Below, piece by piece: positions 20,098 to 29,900 of a DNA stretch of 64,000 nt. Origin of the DNA: Candidatus Zhuqueibacterota bacterium (GTDB lineage: Bacteria > Zhuqueibacterota > Zhuqueibacteria > Thermofontimicrobiales > Thiofontviventaceae); the NCBI GenBank assembly GCA_016926625.1, contig JAFGOE010000075.1, forward strand, positions 1 to 64,000, given 5' to 3'. The notes under the pieces were generated by a model. It had not been told where the DNA came from, ran no database searches, and saw only the letters and a program-made list of their open reading frames with translations. The position numbers and the translations under genes were made by a program. Positions within the stretch are counted from its first letter, which is position 1; each line of letters starts with the position of its first letter.

Positions 20098-23000
20098 TTA
20101 TTTGACAAGTACCATTTTTTTAACTTGGGCGAACCCGGTATCAGTAGCCAGACGGTAGAAATAGATGCCGCTGGCAACGGAGTTACCGTACGCATCCTTA
20201 CCATCCCAGAGGGTCGTGTAATAGCCGACTGGCTGTTCTTGATTCACCAGCGTGCGTATCGTCTGTCCGTACACATTGATGATCGATAATTTAACTTTGG
20301 CATTTTCTATTATCTGGTATCTGATGGTGGTCACAGGATTGAACGGATTCGGATAATTCTGCTGAAGCGACGGTGTACCCGGCAGCATCTGTTCAAACTC
20401 AATGACCTGTGTTAACGTGTCTTCTGCCTGGAAATAAGCGAAATAGCGTAGCTCGACCGGAGTGGCTGAATTCTGTCCCGTATAGGATACGAGAGGATCC
20501 GAGGGGAGAGCTTCGGCTACATACTTGGTCATTCCGAAGTTATACAGAGAAATATGAAAACGATCCACGTTCTGTAATCCGGGAGAATCTTTTGGTACGA
20601 GCATTTCCACAAAGCGCTGCGACTGCTTATGAGCAAACAATCCTCCTGGAGGCATATTGCCATGCCCCCCGCTCTGACGGACCCAACTTGATCCCGTCCA
20701 GATATAATATTGCGGTGATGTTCCTGACCAGCCGCCCATTTCGTTGTGGTAAGCAAAGATGGCAATTTCAGGTAGATGTTCCGGCACTACCGTTGTAAAT
20801 GCACCCCAGGGATTGGAGTTTCCGCCGGAGTTATCGATATGATCGGTATCGATAAAGAGACCGAAATGCATCTTTTCATCTGTAGCGTCGGTAATGAATC
20901 CAAGGTAGAGGTTGTTTTCGTCCATATGTACCATGAGTGAATCGATCCGGTATTGGGTACCGACCTGCGAGGTGTTCGTTGCAACGGCGACCGGTTGAAC
21001 TCCCAGGGCGAGCCAATCGGACGGATCACCGTCGATATCTATAGGATTGATTATGACAGGCGTCGTGTCGGGTGCATTGTACCACCAGAACTGAGTGAGT
21101 GTCGTAATATCCGTCGATGTATTTTCTTCAGTAAAGCGAATGACGTCATCGTTAGGTAACACCGCTGATACACCAGCGCCGGATGTATTTCCGACGGAGA
21201 AGAGCTTCACATGAAAATTATCCGCGCCGTTTAAACCCGGAGCATCGTGAGGAATACCGATCTCGAAGAATCGGTTCTCGTTATCGATGGCGAAAATCCC
21301 GTTTTCAGGGAGTCGTGCCATTCCGCCGGAACCGGTGATCCATGAATTAGAATTGGCATCCCAATGGTAGAAACTGGGACTCGTACTACTCCAGGTGTCA
21401 TCATCTTCATGATAGGCGTAGATCTGTACTTCCGGTAAATGCCTGGGTTCGACGATGATGGCCTTACCCCAGCGGTCGGTCGTACCACCGGAACCGGGGA
21501 TATTATCCGTGTCGATGTAGAGACCGTAGGAGACACCCTTATCCGTGGCCAGTGCATCGAACCCGAAGTAATAATAGTCGCTGTCATGTGTAATGTACAG
21601 GCGATCCAGCTTGAGATTGGTATCCGTCATGAGTCCTTCCTCATCTACCATTGGCTCAACCATATTGCTGGTAAAGTCGATGTCGCGACCGTCGATATCG
21701 AGCGACTCGTATACATCGGCCACCGTCCCGTCGGCTCTCATCATTTCCACGCGAAATTTACTTCCGTTGACGTAAACCTTGAGGAAATGATTCGATTTTT
21801 CCAGATAGCCTGACCAGGGATTGGTATTCAGGGTGAAATCTTTTAGATGGATACTCAAGCCGCCGCTGATGAAATGGGGGATACCATTGACGACGCTGCG
21901 TTCGTAGAAATGATTATGACCGCTGAATGTGGCTGTAATGCCGTATTTTTCGAAAAGGGGAATTAAATATTGCGAAGCCAGCGTATTCGGTCCGTGATAT
22001 CCCAGGCTGGCGTAAGGGCCGTGATGAAGGCAGACGAATATATGATCGATGATGCTGCTATCGATGTTCTGCAGTTCATTCTCCAACCAGACATACTGAT
22101 CGCTTCCTTCGATGTAACTGCGGAAGACGTCCAGTCCGATAAAATATACATTATTATATCGGAAACTATACCAGTGGAACTCATTTTCAGGATCGCCGTT
22201 TGACGGAAGCGTGAAGAGTTTGCCCAGCGTCGGAGAATCTGAATCGTGGTTACCGTAGACGGGCATGATGGGGACGTAGGGCGAAAGTTCTTCGAATGTC
22301 TCCAGAAAAGTGAACCATTCCGGCAGCTTGACACCATCGACCACGATATCTCCGGCATGGATCATAAAGGCAGGTTCCTGCTGTGCGATTTTGCCGACAA
22401 TAGGCTGATAGACTTCAAGCTGATTATCACCGCCGACGACGAACATGAATTCATCTTTATAGGCAGCAGTTTTAAATGTGTAAACAGGGCCGGGTTCATT
22501 ATCACCGGTAGCGATCTGATATTTGTAGGTCGTGTTCTCTGAAAGTCCGGTAAGCCGGGCGATGTGTACGAGTTGATCGTTCTCGGCCTGAAGATCCTTG
22601 AATTCAGAGACGATATGGGTGTTTTCCGTGACATCATTTATGCCGTAAAATACCTTACCGCTTCCGGATACGTCGCTGAAATAGGTAATTGCGATATGAT
22701 GTTGAGGATCATTATCATAAAAAGTCAGGATGGGTGGCATTTTCCGGGGTTCGACGGGATCGAAAACATCCGCCCATTTTTCTACCACATCCTCGATGGT
22801 CATACTTGAATCGCCTGTAGTGAACGTCCTGTTGGCAATTTCCTCTCCGGCAGAATCTTTTTCCACCGATTCCCAGTCGCCGCGGGTGTATTTGTATTCA
22901 TAGGCGGTGTTTTTTTCGAGGGAGAGGGTGAGATGCCATTGCAGAGAATCTATTTTTTCCATAACCTGAGCACCAGGATTCCAGTCATTAAACGTCCCTG

Positions 23001-24069
23001 CCAGGTACACCAGATCATCCTCCGGTGTATTTGCAGGTACTGTGACGGAAAAGGTAACTGCTACTGACGAGTCCGGATCACCGTATGTCCCCCATCTGGG
23101 ATCACCCAGATTCGCTTCGTCCGAAGCAGCACCTACTGCAGGCGAATCGATATGAAGAGCGAGACGGCCGGCTGCAGCATCTTCGAACAGAGGATCATCG
23201 AATACGTTTCCGGTGACGAAATCAGGATTTCCTGATCCCATGTACTCGATATCTTGATTATTACCGAAAAATAGATTGTATTGTACGATAGGATTATCTC
23301 CATAGACCTTTGCACCGATAGAATTTTCGGTCACGATGATATTGTCCCGAATGAACAAATTTTCCGTGATTTCTTTTGGATAAAGAGCGATATTTGTCAA
23401 TCCTGAAAAAGTGCAATGGCTTACTTCAAATCCCTGAGATGATCCCAGCACATAGGCGGCGATATCATCGATACGATAGAAACTTGAATTCGCTATCCTG
23501 GTATATTTCACAGAATTCTGTCGGTCTTTGAAATAGACCGGTATCCTGTCGAAATCATAGAACAGGCAGTTATCGATGATGAGTGTATCGATATCAAAAC
23601 TGCTGGACGTCAGTCCATATCCGCGCAGATTGTAGAAATCCGAATCATAGATACTTAACTTCCCGAAGTGGTCCTGGACTTGAATAAATCGATACGTTCC
23701 GTCGTCGCCCCGTTCCGCCCATGCACCGTCGAAAGCGAGGCCGATTACGGTGAGATCGGCCTTAACACCGAGCATCGTTCCCGAAGCCTCCGTCTTCAGA
23801 ATGGGTTTATTCACTAAATCAGGCGCTGCTTTCAGGGTAAGGGGTAGTGGGGGTAATACGACTGTTGCGGCAGAATTATAAATTCCGCCGTCCGTCACCA
23901 GGAGAAGTGTATCCCCGGCTTCGATGGCTTCGCTGATAGCGGAAAACCATTCATCCCCGGCCTCCACTTCAATTACCGCTGCATTTACTGATATGCCAGG
24001 CAGAAGAAATAGCAGAGAAATCGCTATAAGTACAGTTTGAATAAGTCTGAATTTGATCTGTTTCGTCAT
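20098..24069 (-). CDS. Secreted beta-helix / CBM48-like / metallophosphoesterase protein with T9SS sorting domain
   Basis: 1323 aa. Order: signal peptide 1-30; right-handed parallel beta-helix about 35-310 (repeated 'I.NCLFYD', 'I.NSSFYRI', 'VSHCTFSG' rungs); a CBM48/AMPK-type glycogen-binding-like domain about 335-430 (LAGTFNDWNPG ... YEYKYTRGDWE); an FnIII-like purple-acid-phosphatase N-domain 445-535; a calcineurin-like phosphoesterase 540-770 with GGDNQ, HAGDIV, GNHDS, LHHGPY and SGHNHFYER metal-binding blocks; two related C-terminal beta-sandwich domains about 815-985 and 1005-1190 (each with 'GLYIDTDNI/GLFIDTDHI' and 'EPRHLPE/PEHLPE'); and a T9SS sorting domain from about 1228. All metal ligands appear present, so it is probably an active extracellular phosphoesterase anchored to carbohydrate. 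GGAG precedes the ATG. Confidence 0.9.
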   Translation of the reverse strand: MTKQIKFRLIQTVLIAISLLFLLPGISVNAAVIEVEAGDEWFSAISEAIEAGDTLLLVTDGGIYNSAATVVLPPLPLTLKAAPDLVNKPILKTEASGTMLGVKADLTVIGLAFDGAWAERGDDGTYRFIQVQDHFGKLSIYDSDFYNLRGYGLTSSSFDIDTLIIDNCLFYDFDRIPVYFKDRQNSVKYTRIANSSFYRIDDIAAYVLGSSQGFEVSHCTFSGLTNIALYPKEITENLFIRDNIIVTENSIGAKVYGDNPIVQYNLFFGNNQDIEYMGSGNPDFVTGNVFDDPLFEDAAAGRLALHIDSPAVGAASDEANLGDPRWGTYGDPDSSVAVTFSVTVPANTPEDDLVYLAGTFNDWNPGAQVMEKIDSLQWHLTLSLEKNTAYEYKYTRGDWESVEKDSAGEEIANRTFTTGDSSMTIEDVVEKWADVFDPVEPRKMPPILTFYDNDPQHHIAITYFSDVSGSGKVFYGINDVTENTHIVSEFKDLQAENDQLVHIARLTGLSENTTYKYQIATGDNEPGPVYTFKTAAYKDEFMFVVGGDNQLEVYQPIVGKIAQQEPAFMIHAGDIVVDGVKLPEWFTFLETFEELSPYVPIMPVYGNHDSDSPTLGKLFTLPSNGDPENEFHWYSFRYNNVYFIGLDVFRSYIEGSDQYVWLENELQNIDSSIIDHIFVCLHHGPYASLGYHGPNTLASQYLIPLFEKYGITATFSGHNHFYERSVVNGIPHFISGGLSIHLKDFTLNTNPWSGYLEKSNHFLKVYVNGSKFRVEMMRADGTVADVYESLDIDGRDIDFTSNMVEPMVDEEGLMTDTNLKLDRLYITHDSDYYYFGFDALATDKGVSYGLYIDTDNIPGSGGTTDRWGKAIIVEPRHLPEVQIYAYHEDDDTWSSTSPSFYHWDANSNSWITGSGGMARLPENGIFAIDNENRFFEIGIPHDAPGLNGADNFHVKLFSVGNTSGAGVSAVLPNDDVIRFTEENTSTDITTLTQFWWYNAPDTTPVIINPIDIDGDPSDWLALGVQPVAVATNTSQVGTQYRIDSLMVHMDENNLYLGFITDATDEKMHFGLFIDTDHIDNSGGNSNPWGAFTTVVPEHLPEIAIFAYHNEMGGWSGTSPQYYIWTGSSWVRQSGGHGNMPPGGLFAHKQSQRFVEMLVPKDSPGLQNVDRFHISLYNFGMTKYVAEALPSDPLVSYTGQNSATPVELRYFAYFQAEDTLTQVIEFEQMLPGTPSLQQNYPNPFNPVTTIRYQIIENAKVKLSIINVYGQTIRTLVNQEQPVGYYTTLWDGKDAYGNSVASGIYFYRLATDTGFAQVKKMVLVK

Positions 24070-24482
24070 ATGAGCTCCAATCTGGTTTAGGATTAATAGT
24101 TAATGAGTAGTTAGTCAGTAAGCTCGGTTTTTATGATAGGTAGCAAGAGCATTTTTAGTCATGATTCAGTGAGTTAGTTTAATCGATCAGACCTATGACA
24201 TTGAATAAAGGTGCTGCTGATTTCCTCTGTATGTTTCTTTAAGTGCTATAACTCTGGTATACGTAACAAAAAGTAATTTCATTCCTATATCTGAACAATG
24301 CGATGCTCAGATTGATCAAAGGATTAAGCATAGCTCGGCATGGGAGGGACAAATAAGTATTTGTTCTCCTCATGTGATGACATAAAATAGATCGAATGAA
24401 TAATAAGTACTTTAGTAGTCGCGTTATGTGATCTTAGTGAAAGTCATGAATAGCTGAATAGTACGGGCTAAATTTATCCGGA
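24070..24482. other. 413-bp intergenic gap
   Basis: Lies between the phosphoesterase gene and the upstream lipoprotein gene, both on the minus strand. AT-rich. A weak TATCAT with an imperfect -35 occurs near 24133-24162, but I do not trust it. No ORF or strong hairpin was seen. Confidence 0.4.
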
Positions 24483-25286
24483 TTAGTTTGGAAAAACGCG
24501 TAACATCAGCTTCCCGTTAAAGAATACGGCTCGTGTGTCATCCGATGGTGACGCATACATATCACCTGCTTCGATCGTCAGTGTCAATGGTTCCGTGCTC
24601 GGTGAGAGAGTGATTGCATGTTCCTCATCGACAGTAACAGCGCCACAGAATGCAATAAATTTAGAATAGAGCACAGTCCCACCATGGTTCAGGAACATGC
24701 CAAATTTTATATACTTTGTCGTCGTATTTCGTAAACTAAATTTTACGGTCACCGGCAGTTTGCCATCGACGAGCATGGGAGAATGATCAGGGAGATTGAT
24801 TGTTTTGGATTCTCCCTGGGCGATTTTCAGGACGGTTGCATCGTATTCAATGTATATCGTATCCGGGGCCATTGTAAAATCGCTGCCGAATCCTTCGACA
24901 AAGTCGGTGCATGGTGCGACGAAGAACGACCGGGTATCACTATGCTTGGCGACACGGCACCAGGAGCCGGTGGTGACATCGGCACTGACCGTCAGGGTAT
25001 GGCTTCCCATAGACAGATCGAAATCAGGGGCAGTCCAGGTATCCCGGGAATAGGTGAAAGCATTCGTTATATCATAAGGCAGGTCGCTGTCCTTATCGAG
25101 CCATGCTTTAAACGTTTCCGGTTGAACGGTGCCGCAACCCGTATGTTTAACGGACAGGGTGTATGGTGTGGTAACATCGGGTTCGTTCTGCGCCGGTTTT
25201 TCGATCTCGATGCGGCTGCAGCCTGAAATCAATATCAGGCTAATCGCCATCGTGGCGACAATTAGGGAGCAAATTAAACGTTTCAT
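24483..25286 (-). CDS. Predicted lipoprotein, unknown function
   Basis: 267 aa. The lipoprotein signal has lipobox LISGC with Cys23 as the predicted lipidation site, followed by a Pro/Glu/Asn linker. The mature part is predicted all-beta: 'TPYTLSVKHTGCGTVQ' at the start, two short Cys pairs (SWCRVAKH, VAPCTDF), and a C-terminal 'EHAITLSPSTEPLTLTIEAGDMY' stretch typical of Ig-like or jelly-roll modules. I recognise no family. AAGGAG precedes the ATG, and a good promoter (25329-25357) lies about 40 nt upstream, so it is probably transcribed alone with a short leader. Confidence 0.75.
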   Translation of the reverse strand: MKRLICSLIVATMAISLILISGCSRIEIEKPAQNEPDVTTPYTLSVKHTGCGTVQPETFKAWLDKDSDLPYDITNAFTYSRDTWTAPDFDLSMGSHTLTVSADVTTGSWCRVAKHSDTRSFFVAPCTDFVEGFGSDFTMAPDTIYIEYDATVLKIAQGESKTINLPDHSPMLVDGKLPVTVKFSLRNTTTKYIKFGMFLNHGGTVLYSKFIAFCGAVTVDEEHAITLSPSTEPLTLTIEAGDMYASPSDDTRAVFFNGKLMLRVFPN

Positions 25287-25328
25287 GTTATATACTCCTT
25301 ATTTTATTTACGTAAATAGACCATTAAT

Positions 25329-25357
25329 AATATACATACCCTTTAAAATATAGTCAA
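25329..25357 (-). promoter_or_regulatory. sigma70-like promoter for the lipoprotein, TTGACT-N17-TATATT
   Basis: Minus-strand TTGACT and TATATT with exactly 17 nt between them, about 40 nt upstream of the ATG at 25286. Position and spacing make it a strong candidate. Confidence 0.65.
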
Positions 25358-25413
25358 GTTAAATAATGAATAATGATAGTGGAGGAGGTATTGGTTTATT
25401 TTTAATTAATTTT

Positions 25414-25697
25414 TAAAAAAAGATTAACCACCGAGAACACAGAGGACACAGAGCCCCACAACCCAACCACTTCGAAAAAATTAATAATTATGAAAAATTT
25501 TATTTGTTGTTGAAATAAATGTTATAAATTTCCTCATATTTCAATTAGAATAAATTAATCTTTGGGGTGGAAGAGGAAATGGGGCTTCGTGTTCTTCGTT
25601 TCCTTCGTGAGCTTCGTGTCCTTGTGGTTTAAGCTTTTAGCGTGGTCGGGAATCGGAACTCTGTGGGCTCTGTGCTCTCGGTGGTTAATCTTTTTAT
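25414..25697. repeat. Inverted repeat built from 9-nt-period 'ACACAGAG/CACGAAG' units
   Basis: The left arm reads AAGATTAACCACCGAGAACA followed by CAGAGGACACAGAG. The reverse complement of the right arm (about 25656-25697) reads almost the same. Between the arms, the reverse complement of about 25583-25637 contains four consecutive 9-nt units ending in ACGAAG (GACACGAAG, CTCACGAAG, GAAACGAAG, AACACGAAG). It looks like a non-coding dispersed repeat of intergenic regions. Confidence 0.7.
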
Positions 25698-25738
25698 GAA
25701 TTCGACCTATCAGAGATCTCATCCCCGAAAATAAAAAA

Positions 25739-25764
25739 AACCATCACTCTTTCAAGTGATGGTT
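25739..25764 (-). terminator. Intrinsic terminator of ppiD
   Basis: AACCATCACT pairs with AGTGATGGTT around a 6-nt loop. On the minus strand the stem runs into eight T residues. It lies 38 bp past the ppiD stop codon. Confidence 0.88.
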
Positions 25765-25801
25765 TTATAAAGGCTATTACTACGATAAATTCGTTAATTT
25801 A

Positions 25802-27622
25802 TCAATAGAATATATATCGATAATCTTTGATGTTCGCGTTATCTTTCAGGGAATTGATCCAGTTCGTATATACAGTCCGTCTTTTCGAATCGAGTAATTG
25901 ATTCCGCAGCTGCTCACGTTGCGCTTGAAATCCTTCTTCATCGAACGGCGATTTGCCTTTCATACGGATGATGTAATATCCTCTGGCTCCTTTAACCGGC
26001 TGCGAAATTTCCTGCTCATCCAGTGCAAAGGCAGCACCGGCGAATACGGGATCTCGTCCCACGCCGGTAATATTACCTTCGAGGGTGAAGGAGTTGGTGG
26101 TTTTTATTTCCAGGGAATCTGCAGTGGCAATCCGTTCCATGTCCTCAGGAACCTGTATTTGCTCACGAACACTCTGCGAAGCTAATTTCGCCTTTTCGAA
26201 CTTGATGTCCCGTTTCAATTTACTGACAATGGTCTCGCGTACCGATTCGAGAGATTTTATTGTCTCCTCCTGGATCTCTAGCAACTCATAGACTAAATAC
26301 CCTTTATCCTCGATGTAATATACTTTACTGACGTCTCCGATATTCTGATTAAATGCGTTCATAACGAGTCGTTTTTCCATTCCAAGTGAAGGAATGAAAC
26401 CCGAATCGCTGAAGTAATCCGTGGTATCCACGGGTAACTTTTCGATATTAGCCGCATTCAGGAAACCTTCTTCCATAGCGACTTCGGCGAAATAATTTGA
26501 GTTTTCGCGCGCGTTTTCCTGAGTTCCCCGGGAAGGTTTAAATTTCAACAGGATGTGACTTGCTTTTACCTGTTCTTCATCGTTTTCGATTTTCTTATCC
26601 TCGACCTTGATGATGTGTAGTCCGAAGTTGGATTGTACCGGACCTACGATATCGCCTATTTTAGCTGAAAATGCGGCGTCCTCAAATGGTTTTACCATGG
26701 CACCCCGGGCAAAATATCCGAGATCACCACCCTTTGCCGCTGAACCGGGATCTTCCGAATAGTTGGTCGCAAGCGATTCGAAGCTTGAGCCGAGCTTCAA
26801 GCTATCGATGAGTGTGTTTGCAAAATTGAATACGTCGGTGCTATCACTCGCAGAAGGGTCGATGGAGAACAGAACGTACTGGATCTTTCGTCTTTCGCTC
26901 TCTTTGAACTCGTCCTTATGATCGTCGTAATAGTTGCTGATCTCTTTATCACTAATTTCATCATCAGCTACATCGAATTCGTTCACATCGAAAGCCAGAA
27001 AATCAACCTGTACGCTTTGATTACGTTTTCTGAACTCCTCCCTTAGCTCCTCATCGGTTACCCGGATGGTCGATAATATTTCGTAATCTAATTTTTCATA
27101 GGGAAGAATCATTCTGAGATAATTCTCTTTATAAAGCCAGAAATTATCATTACCCGGACTGCTGAGCGCGGCTTGAAATCGTTCCGGATCGAATTGGTTG
27201 TTTTCATTGAAGAAATTCTGATCCGTCGTGATCACGGGATGAGGATTTTCGACGATAAAATATCTGATCTCTTCACGTGTCGCTTCTATCCCCAACTTCT
27301 CTATCTGCTGACGCTTTAATATGTCGCGGATGAACGATTCCCATACCTGCTCTTCCATCTGTTGTAATTGATATGCCGAGGGTTCCTGTTCATTCTGTTG
27401 CCGATATTGTTCGAGCTCCATTTGATACGCTCTTGAGAATTGATCGTACGCGATGTTCTCACCATTAACGCTTAAAATGGTGTCCGGTTGACGTCCGGAT
27501 AAAATGTCCATGATGTTGGCTCCGCCGACCAAACCACCAATCGTCATACTCGCGACGAATCCCACTAAGAGGATAAATAAAATGATATGCGTGTTCTCAC
27601 GCATTTTATGCATTATTGCCAT
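25802..27622 (-). CDS. ppiD: PpiD/SurA-type peptidyl-prolyl isomerase, membrane-anchored periplasmic chaperone
   Basis: 606 aa. A single N-terminal membrane anchor (about 10-33) after a short basic cytoplasmic tail, then a SurA_N-like helical chaperone domain (about 40-225) and a parvulin rotamase domain about 240-350 (hallmarks 'FESLATNYSEDPGSAAKGGDLG', 'FGLHIIKVED'). A second, degenerate parvulin-like half follows from about 355 (KASHILLKF). The architecture matches PpiD: an inner-membrane foldase acting on proteins leaving the Sec translocon, which suits a genome with many giant exported proteins. AAGGAG precedes the ATG; it has its own promoter and terminator. Confidence 0.9.
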   Translation of the reverse strand: MAIMHKMRENTHIILFILLVGFVASMTIGGLVGGANIMDILSGRQPDTILSVNGENIAYDQFSRAYQMELEQYRQQNEQEPSAYQLQQMEEQVWESFIRDILKRQQIEKLGIEATREEIRYFIVENPHPVITTDQNFFNENNQFDPERFQAALSSPGNDNFWLYKENYLRMILPYEKLDYEILSTIRVTDEELREEFRKRNQSVQVDFLAFDVNEFDVADDEISDKEISNYYDDHKDEFKESERRKIQYVLFSIDPSASDSTDVFNFANTLIDSLKLGSSFESLATNYSEDPGSAAKGGDLGYFARGAMVKPFEDAAFSAKIGDIVGPVQSNFGLHIIKVEDKKIENDEEQVKASHILLKFKPSRGTQENARENSNYFAEVAMEEGFLNAANIEKLPVDTTDYFSDSGFIPSLGMEKRLVMNAFNQNIGDVSKVYYIEDKGYLVYELLEIQEETIKSLESVRETIVSKLKRDIKFEKAKLASQSVREQIQVPEDMERIATADSLEIKTTNSFTLEGNITGVGRDPVFAGAAFALDEQEISQPVKGARGYYIIRMKGKSPFDEEGFQAQREQLRNQLLDSKRRTVYTNWINSLKDNANIKDYRYIFY

Positions 27623-27672
27623 GGTGACTCCTTTGACATGATAAAACCCTTGTCCTCAGTAAACAAAATTTT

Positions 27673-27701
27673 AATATAGTAATATATTGAAAAAAAAGCA
27701 A
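27673..27701 (-). promoter_or_regulatory. Promoter for ppiD, TTGCTT-N17-TATATT
   Basis: Minus-strand TATATT with TTGCTT 17 nt upstream, about 50 nt before the ppiD ATG. The -35 hexamer is weaker than in the other promoters here. Confidence 0.5.
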
Positions 27702-27722
27702 GATAAATTTAAAAAATTGAGC

Positions 27723-27751
27723 TTGACATTTTGTCATAACAATGTTATATT
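27723..27751 (+). promoter_or_regulatory. sigma70-like promoter for uvrB, TTGACA-N17-TATATT
   Basis: Perfect TTGACA, 17-nt spacer and TATATT, 116 nt upstream of the uvrB ATG in the divergent ppiD/uvrB gap. I saw no LexA-type palindrome over it, so SOS control is not indicated. Confidence 0.7.
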
Positions 27752-27867
27752 TATACTTTGTTAACGATGTTAGATCTCATCCACCTGCCCATTCAATCAT
27801 CTTACTATTGTTTTGTTATGATGTACAACACATTGCTAATTATAGACTAATATATTAAAATAGATCC

Positions 27868-29898
27868 ATGTCGACATTTGAACTCATATCAGATTATGAA
27901 GCTCAGGGTGATCAACCCCGAGCCATTAAGCAACTCACCGAAGGTATAGTGCGCGGTGATAAATTCCAGACGTTATTGGGTGTAACCGGAAGTGGGAAAA
28001 CGTTTACCATGGCCAGTGTTATCGCCAATGTGCATAAACCCACTTTGATCATTTCGCACAACAAGACCCTTGCCGCGCAGCTCTTTGGGGAACTTAAGGC
28101 GTTCTTCCCTAAAAACGCCGTCGAATATTTTATCAGTTACTACGATTACTATCAGCCCGAAGCCTATATTCCGACTACCGATGTTTACATCGAGAAGGAT
28201 GCGTCCATCAACGAGGAGATCGATCGTCTGCGGCTAAGAGCGACGAGCTCATTGATCGAACGCGATGATGTGGTGATCATCTCATCGGTCTCCTGTATCT
28301 ACGGTCTGGGTTCACCCGAAGATTATCGTCAGTTGCTGTTGATCGTCCGTACAGGCGAGAAGATCATGCGAAACAAGATCCTGGAAAAACTTGTTGATAT
28401 ACACTATACACGTAACGACTTCGATTTTTCCAGGGGCACCTTTCGTGTTCGCGGTGATGTCATCGAGGTGATCCCTGCTTATGAAGAGGAAGCCGTGCGA
28501 ATCGAGATGTTTGGCAACGAGGTAGAGAAAATATCCGTCGTAAATACGCTTACGGGCGAGGTATTACACGAGCGCAGCAGCATTGCCATCTATCCGGCTA
28601 AACACCATGTGACGACTCAGCCCAAGCTGGAGAACGCGATCAAGACGATACGGACTGAATTGACAGAGCGCTTGAATCATTTACGCGCGCAAAATAAATT
28701 GCTCGAGGCTCAGCGTCTCGAAATGCGCACGAATTACGATATCGAGATGCTGCAGGAACTGGGCTATTGTTCCGGGATAGAAAATTATTCGCGACATTTG
28801 ACAGGGCGTGCTCCGGGTGAGCGGCCATACAATTTAATCGATTTTTTCCCCAACGATTACCTGATGATTATCGATGAATCCCATGCCACCATTCCACAGG
28901 TCAGGGCCATGTATCATGGTGATCGGTCCAGAAAGGAAACGCTGGTTGAACACGGATTTCGGCTGCCTTCGGCCCTGGATAACCGACCCATGAATTTCCA
29001 GGAGTTTGAATCGACGATGAATCAGGTAATCTTCGCATCGGCGACGCCGGCTGAGTATGAATTGGAGAAGAGCGGCGGAGTGGTAGTGGAGCAGATCATT
29101 CGTCCCACCGGTTTAATCGATCCGGAGATAATCGTCAGGCCGACCAAAGGACAGGTGGATGACCTGATCGAAGAGATCAAGAAGCAGGTCACCAACGGAG
29201 AGAGAACGCTAGTCATTACATTGACCAAGCGAATGGCAGAGGACCTGAGCGATTATCTGTCCGACATGGACATTAAAGTTCGCTATATTCATTCTGAGAT
29301 CGCTGCACTGGACAGGGTGTCCATACTGCGCGATTTACGATTGGCGGAGTTCGACGTGTTAGTCGGCATCAATCTGCTAAGGGAAGGACTCGATTTGCCC
29401 GAAGTTTCGCTTGTTGCTATCCTCGATGCGGATAAGGAAGGTTTCCTGCGTTCGGAGATTTCGCTGATGCAGACCGCCGGTCGTGCAGCACGGAATGTAA
29501 ACGGCCGTGTGATCTTCTACGGTGATACGATCACGAAATCGATGCGCAAGACAATCGATGAGACGAACAGGCGCCGTATCCTCCAGAATCGCTACAATGA
29601 AGAACACGGAATCGTTCCTGCCACCATACGAAAATCGGTCGATGACATCATGAAATCGACCCGCGTTGCCGACGAAAAGGTGGATAAGTGGGACAGGAAA
29701 TCGCACAAGAAGCGTGCGGAGAGGGAATATGAAAAGCTTTCAGAAACCGAACGAGAGGAATTGATCGAACAACTTGAAAATGAGATGTTGAACGCTGCCA
29801 GGAAACTGGATTTCGAACGAGCGGCTGATATAAGGGACGAAATTGAGCTGTTAAAAACAAAATCACGCGGATCGGAAAAATTACGGTATAATATATAA
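27868..29898 (+). CDS. uvrB: UvrABC excinuclease subunit B
   Basis: 676 aa, normal UvrB length. It is the damage-verifying helicase-like subunit of nucleotide excision repair and works with UvrA and UvrC in the cytoplasm. Visible motifs: Walker A GVTGSGKT, the beta-hairpin segment [15 protein letters not shown] that clamps one DNA strand, DESH box ([11 protein letters not shown]), helicase motif V/VI region ([15 protein letters not shown] ... QTAGRAARN), and a C-terminal UVR motif ([18 protein letters not shown]) that contacts UvrC. The start fits family length although the RBS is weak. The next gene begins 2 nt after the stop, so the two are probably co-translated. Confidence 0.98.
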   Translation: MSTFELISDYEAQGDQPRAIKQLTEGIVRGDKFQTLLGVTGSGKTFTMASVIANVHKPTLIISHNKTLAAQLFGELKAFFPKNAVEYFISYYDYYQPEAYIPTTDVYIEKDASINEEIDRLRLRATSSLIERDDVVIISSVSCIYGLGSPEDYRQLLLIVRTGEKIMRNKILEKLVDIHYTRNDFDFSRGTFRVRGDVIEVIPAYEEEAVRIEMFGNEVEKISVVNTLTGEVLHERSSIAIYPAKHHVTTQPKLENAIKTIRTELTERLNHLRAQNKLLEAQRLEMRTNYDIEMLQELGYCSGIENYSRHLTGRAPGERPYNLIDFFPNDYLMIIDESHATIPQVRAMYHGDRSRKETLVEHGFRLPSALDNRPMNFQEFESTMNQVIFASATPAEYELEKSGGVVVEQIIRPTGLIDPEIIVRPTKGQVDDLIEEIKKQVTNGERTLVITLTKRMAEDLSDYLSDMDIKVRYIHSEIAALDRVSILRDLRLAEFDVLVGINLLREGLDLPEVSLVAILDADKEGFLRSEISLMQTAGRAARNVNGRVIFYGDTITKSMRKTIDETNRRRILQNRYNEEHGIVPATIRKSVDDIMKSTRVADEKVDKWDRKSHKKRAEREYEKLSETEREELIEQLENEMLNAARKLDFERAADIRDEIELLKTKSRGSEKLRYNI

Positions 29899-29900
29899 CA

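Larger units (their letters stand above)
25287..25801. other. 515-bp intergenic gap with promoter, inverted repeat and terminator
   Basis: Holds, left to right, the lipoprotein promoter, a 9-nt-period inverted repeat (25414-25697) and the ppiD terminator (25739-25764). I see no credible ORF. Confidence 0.6.
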
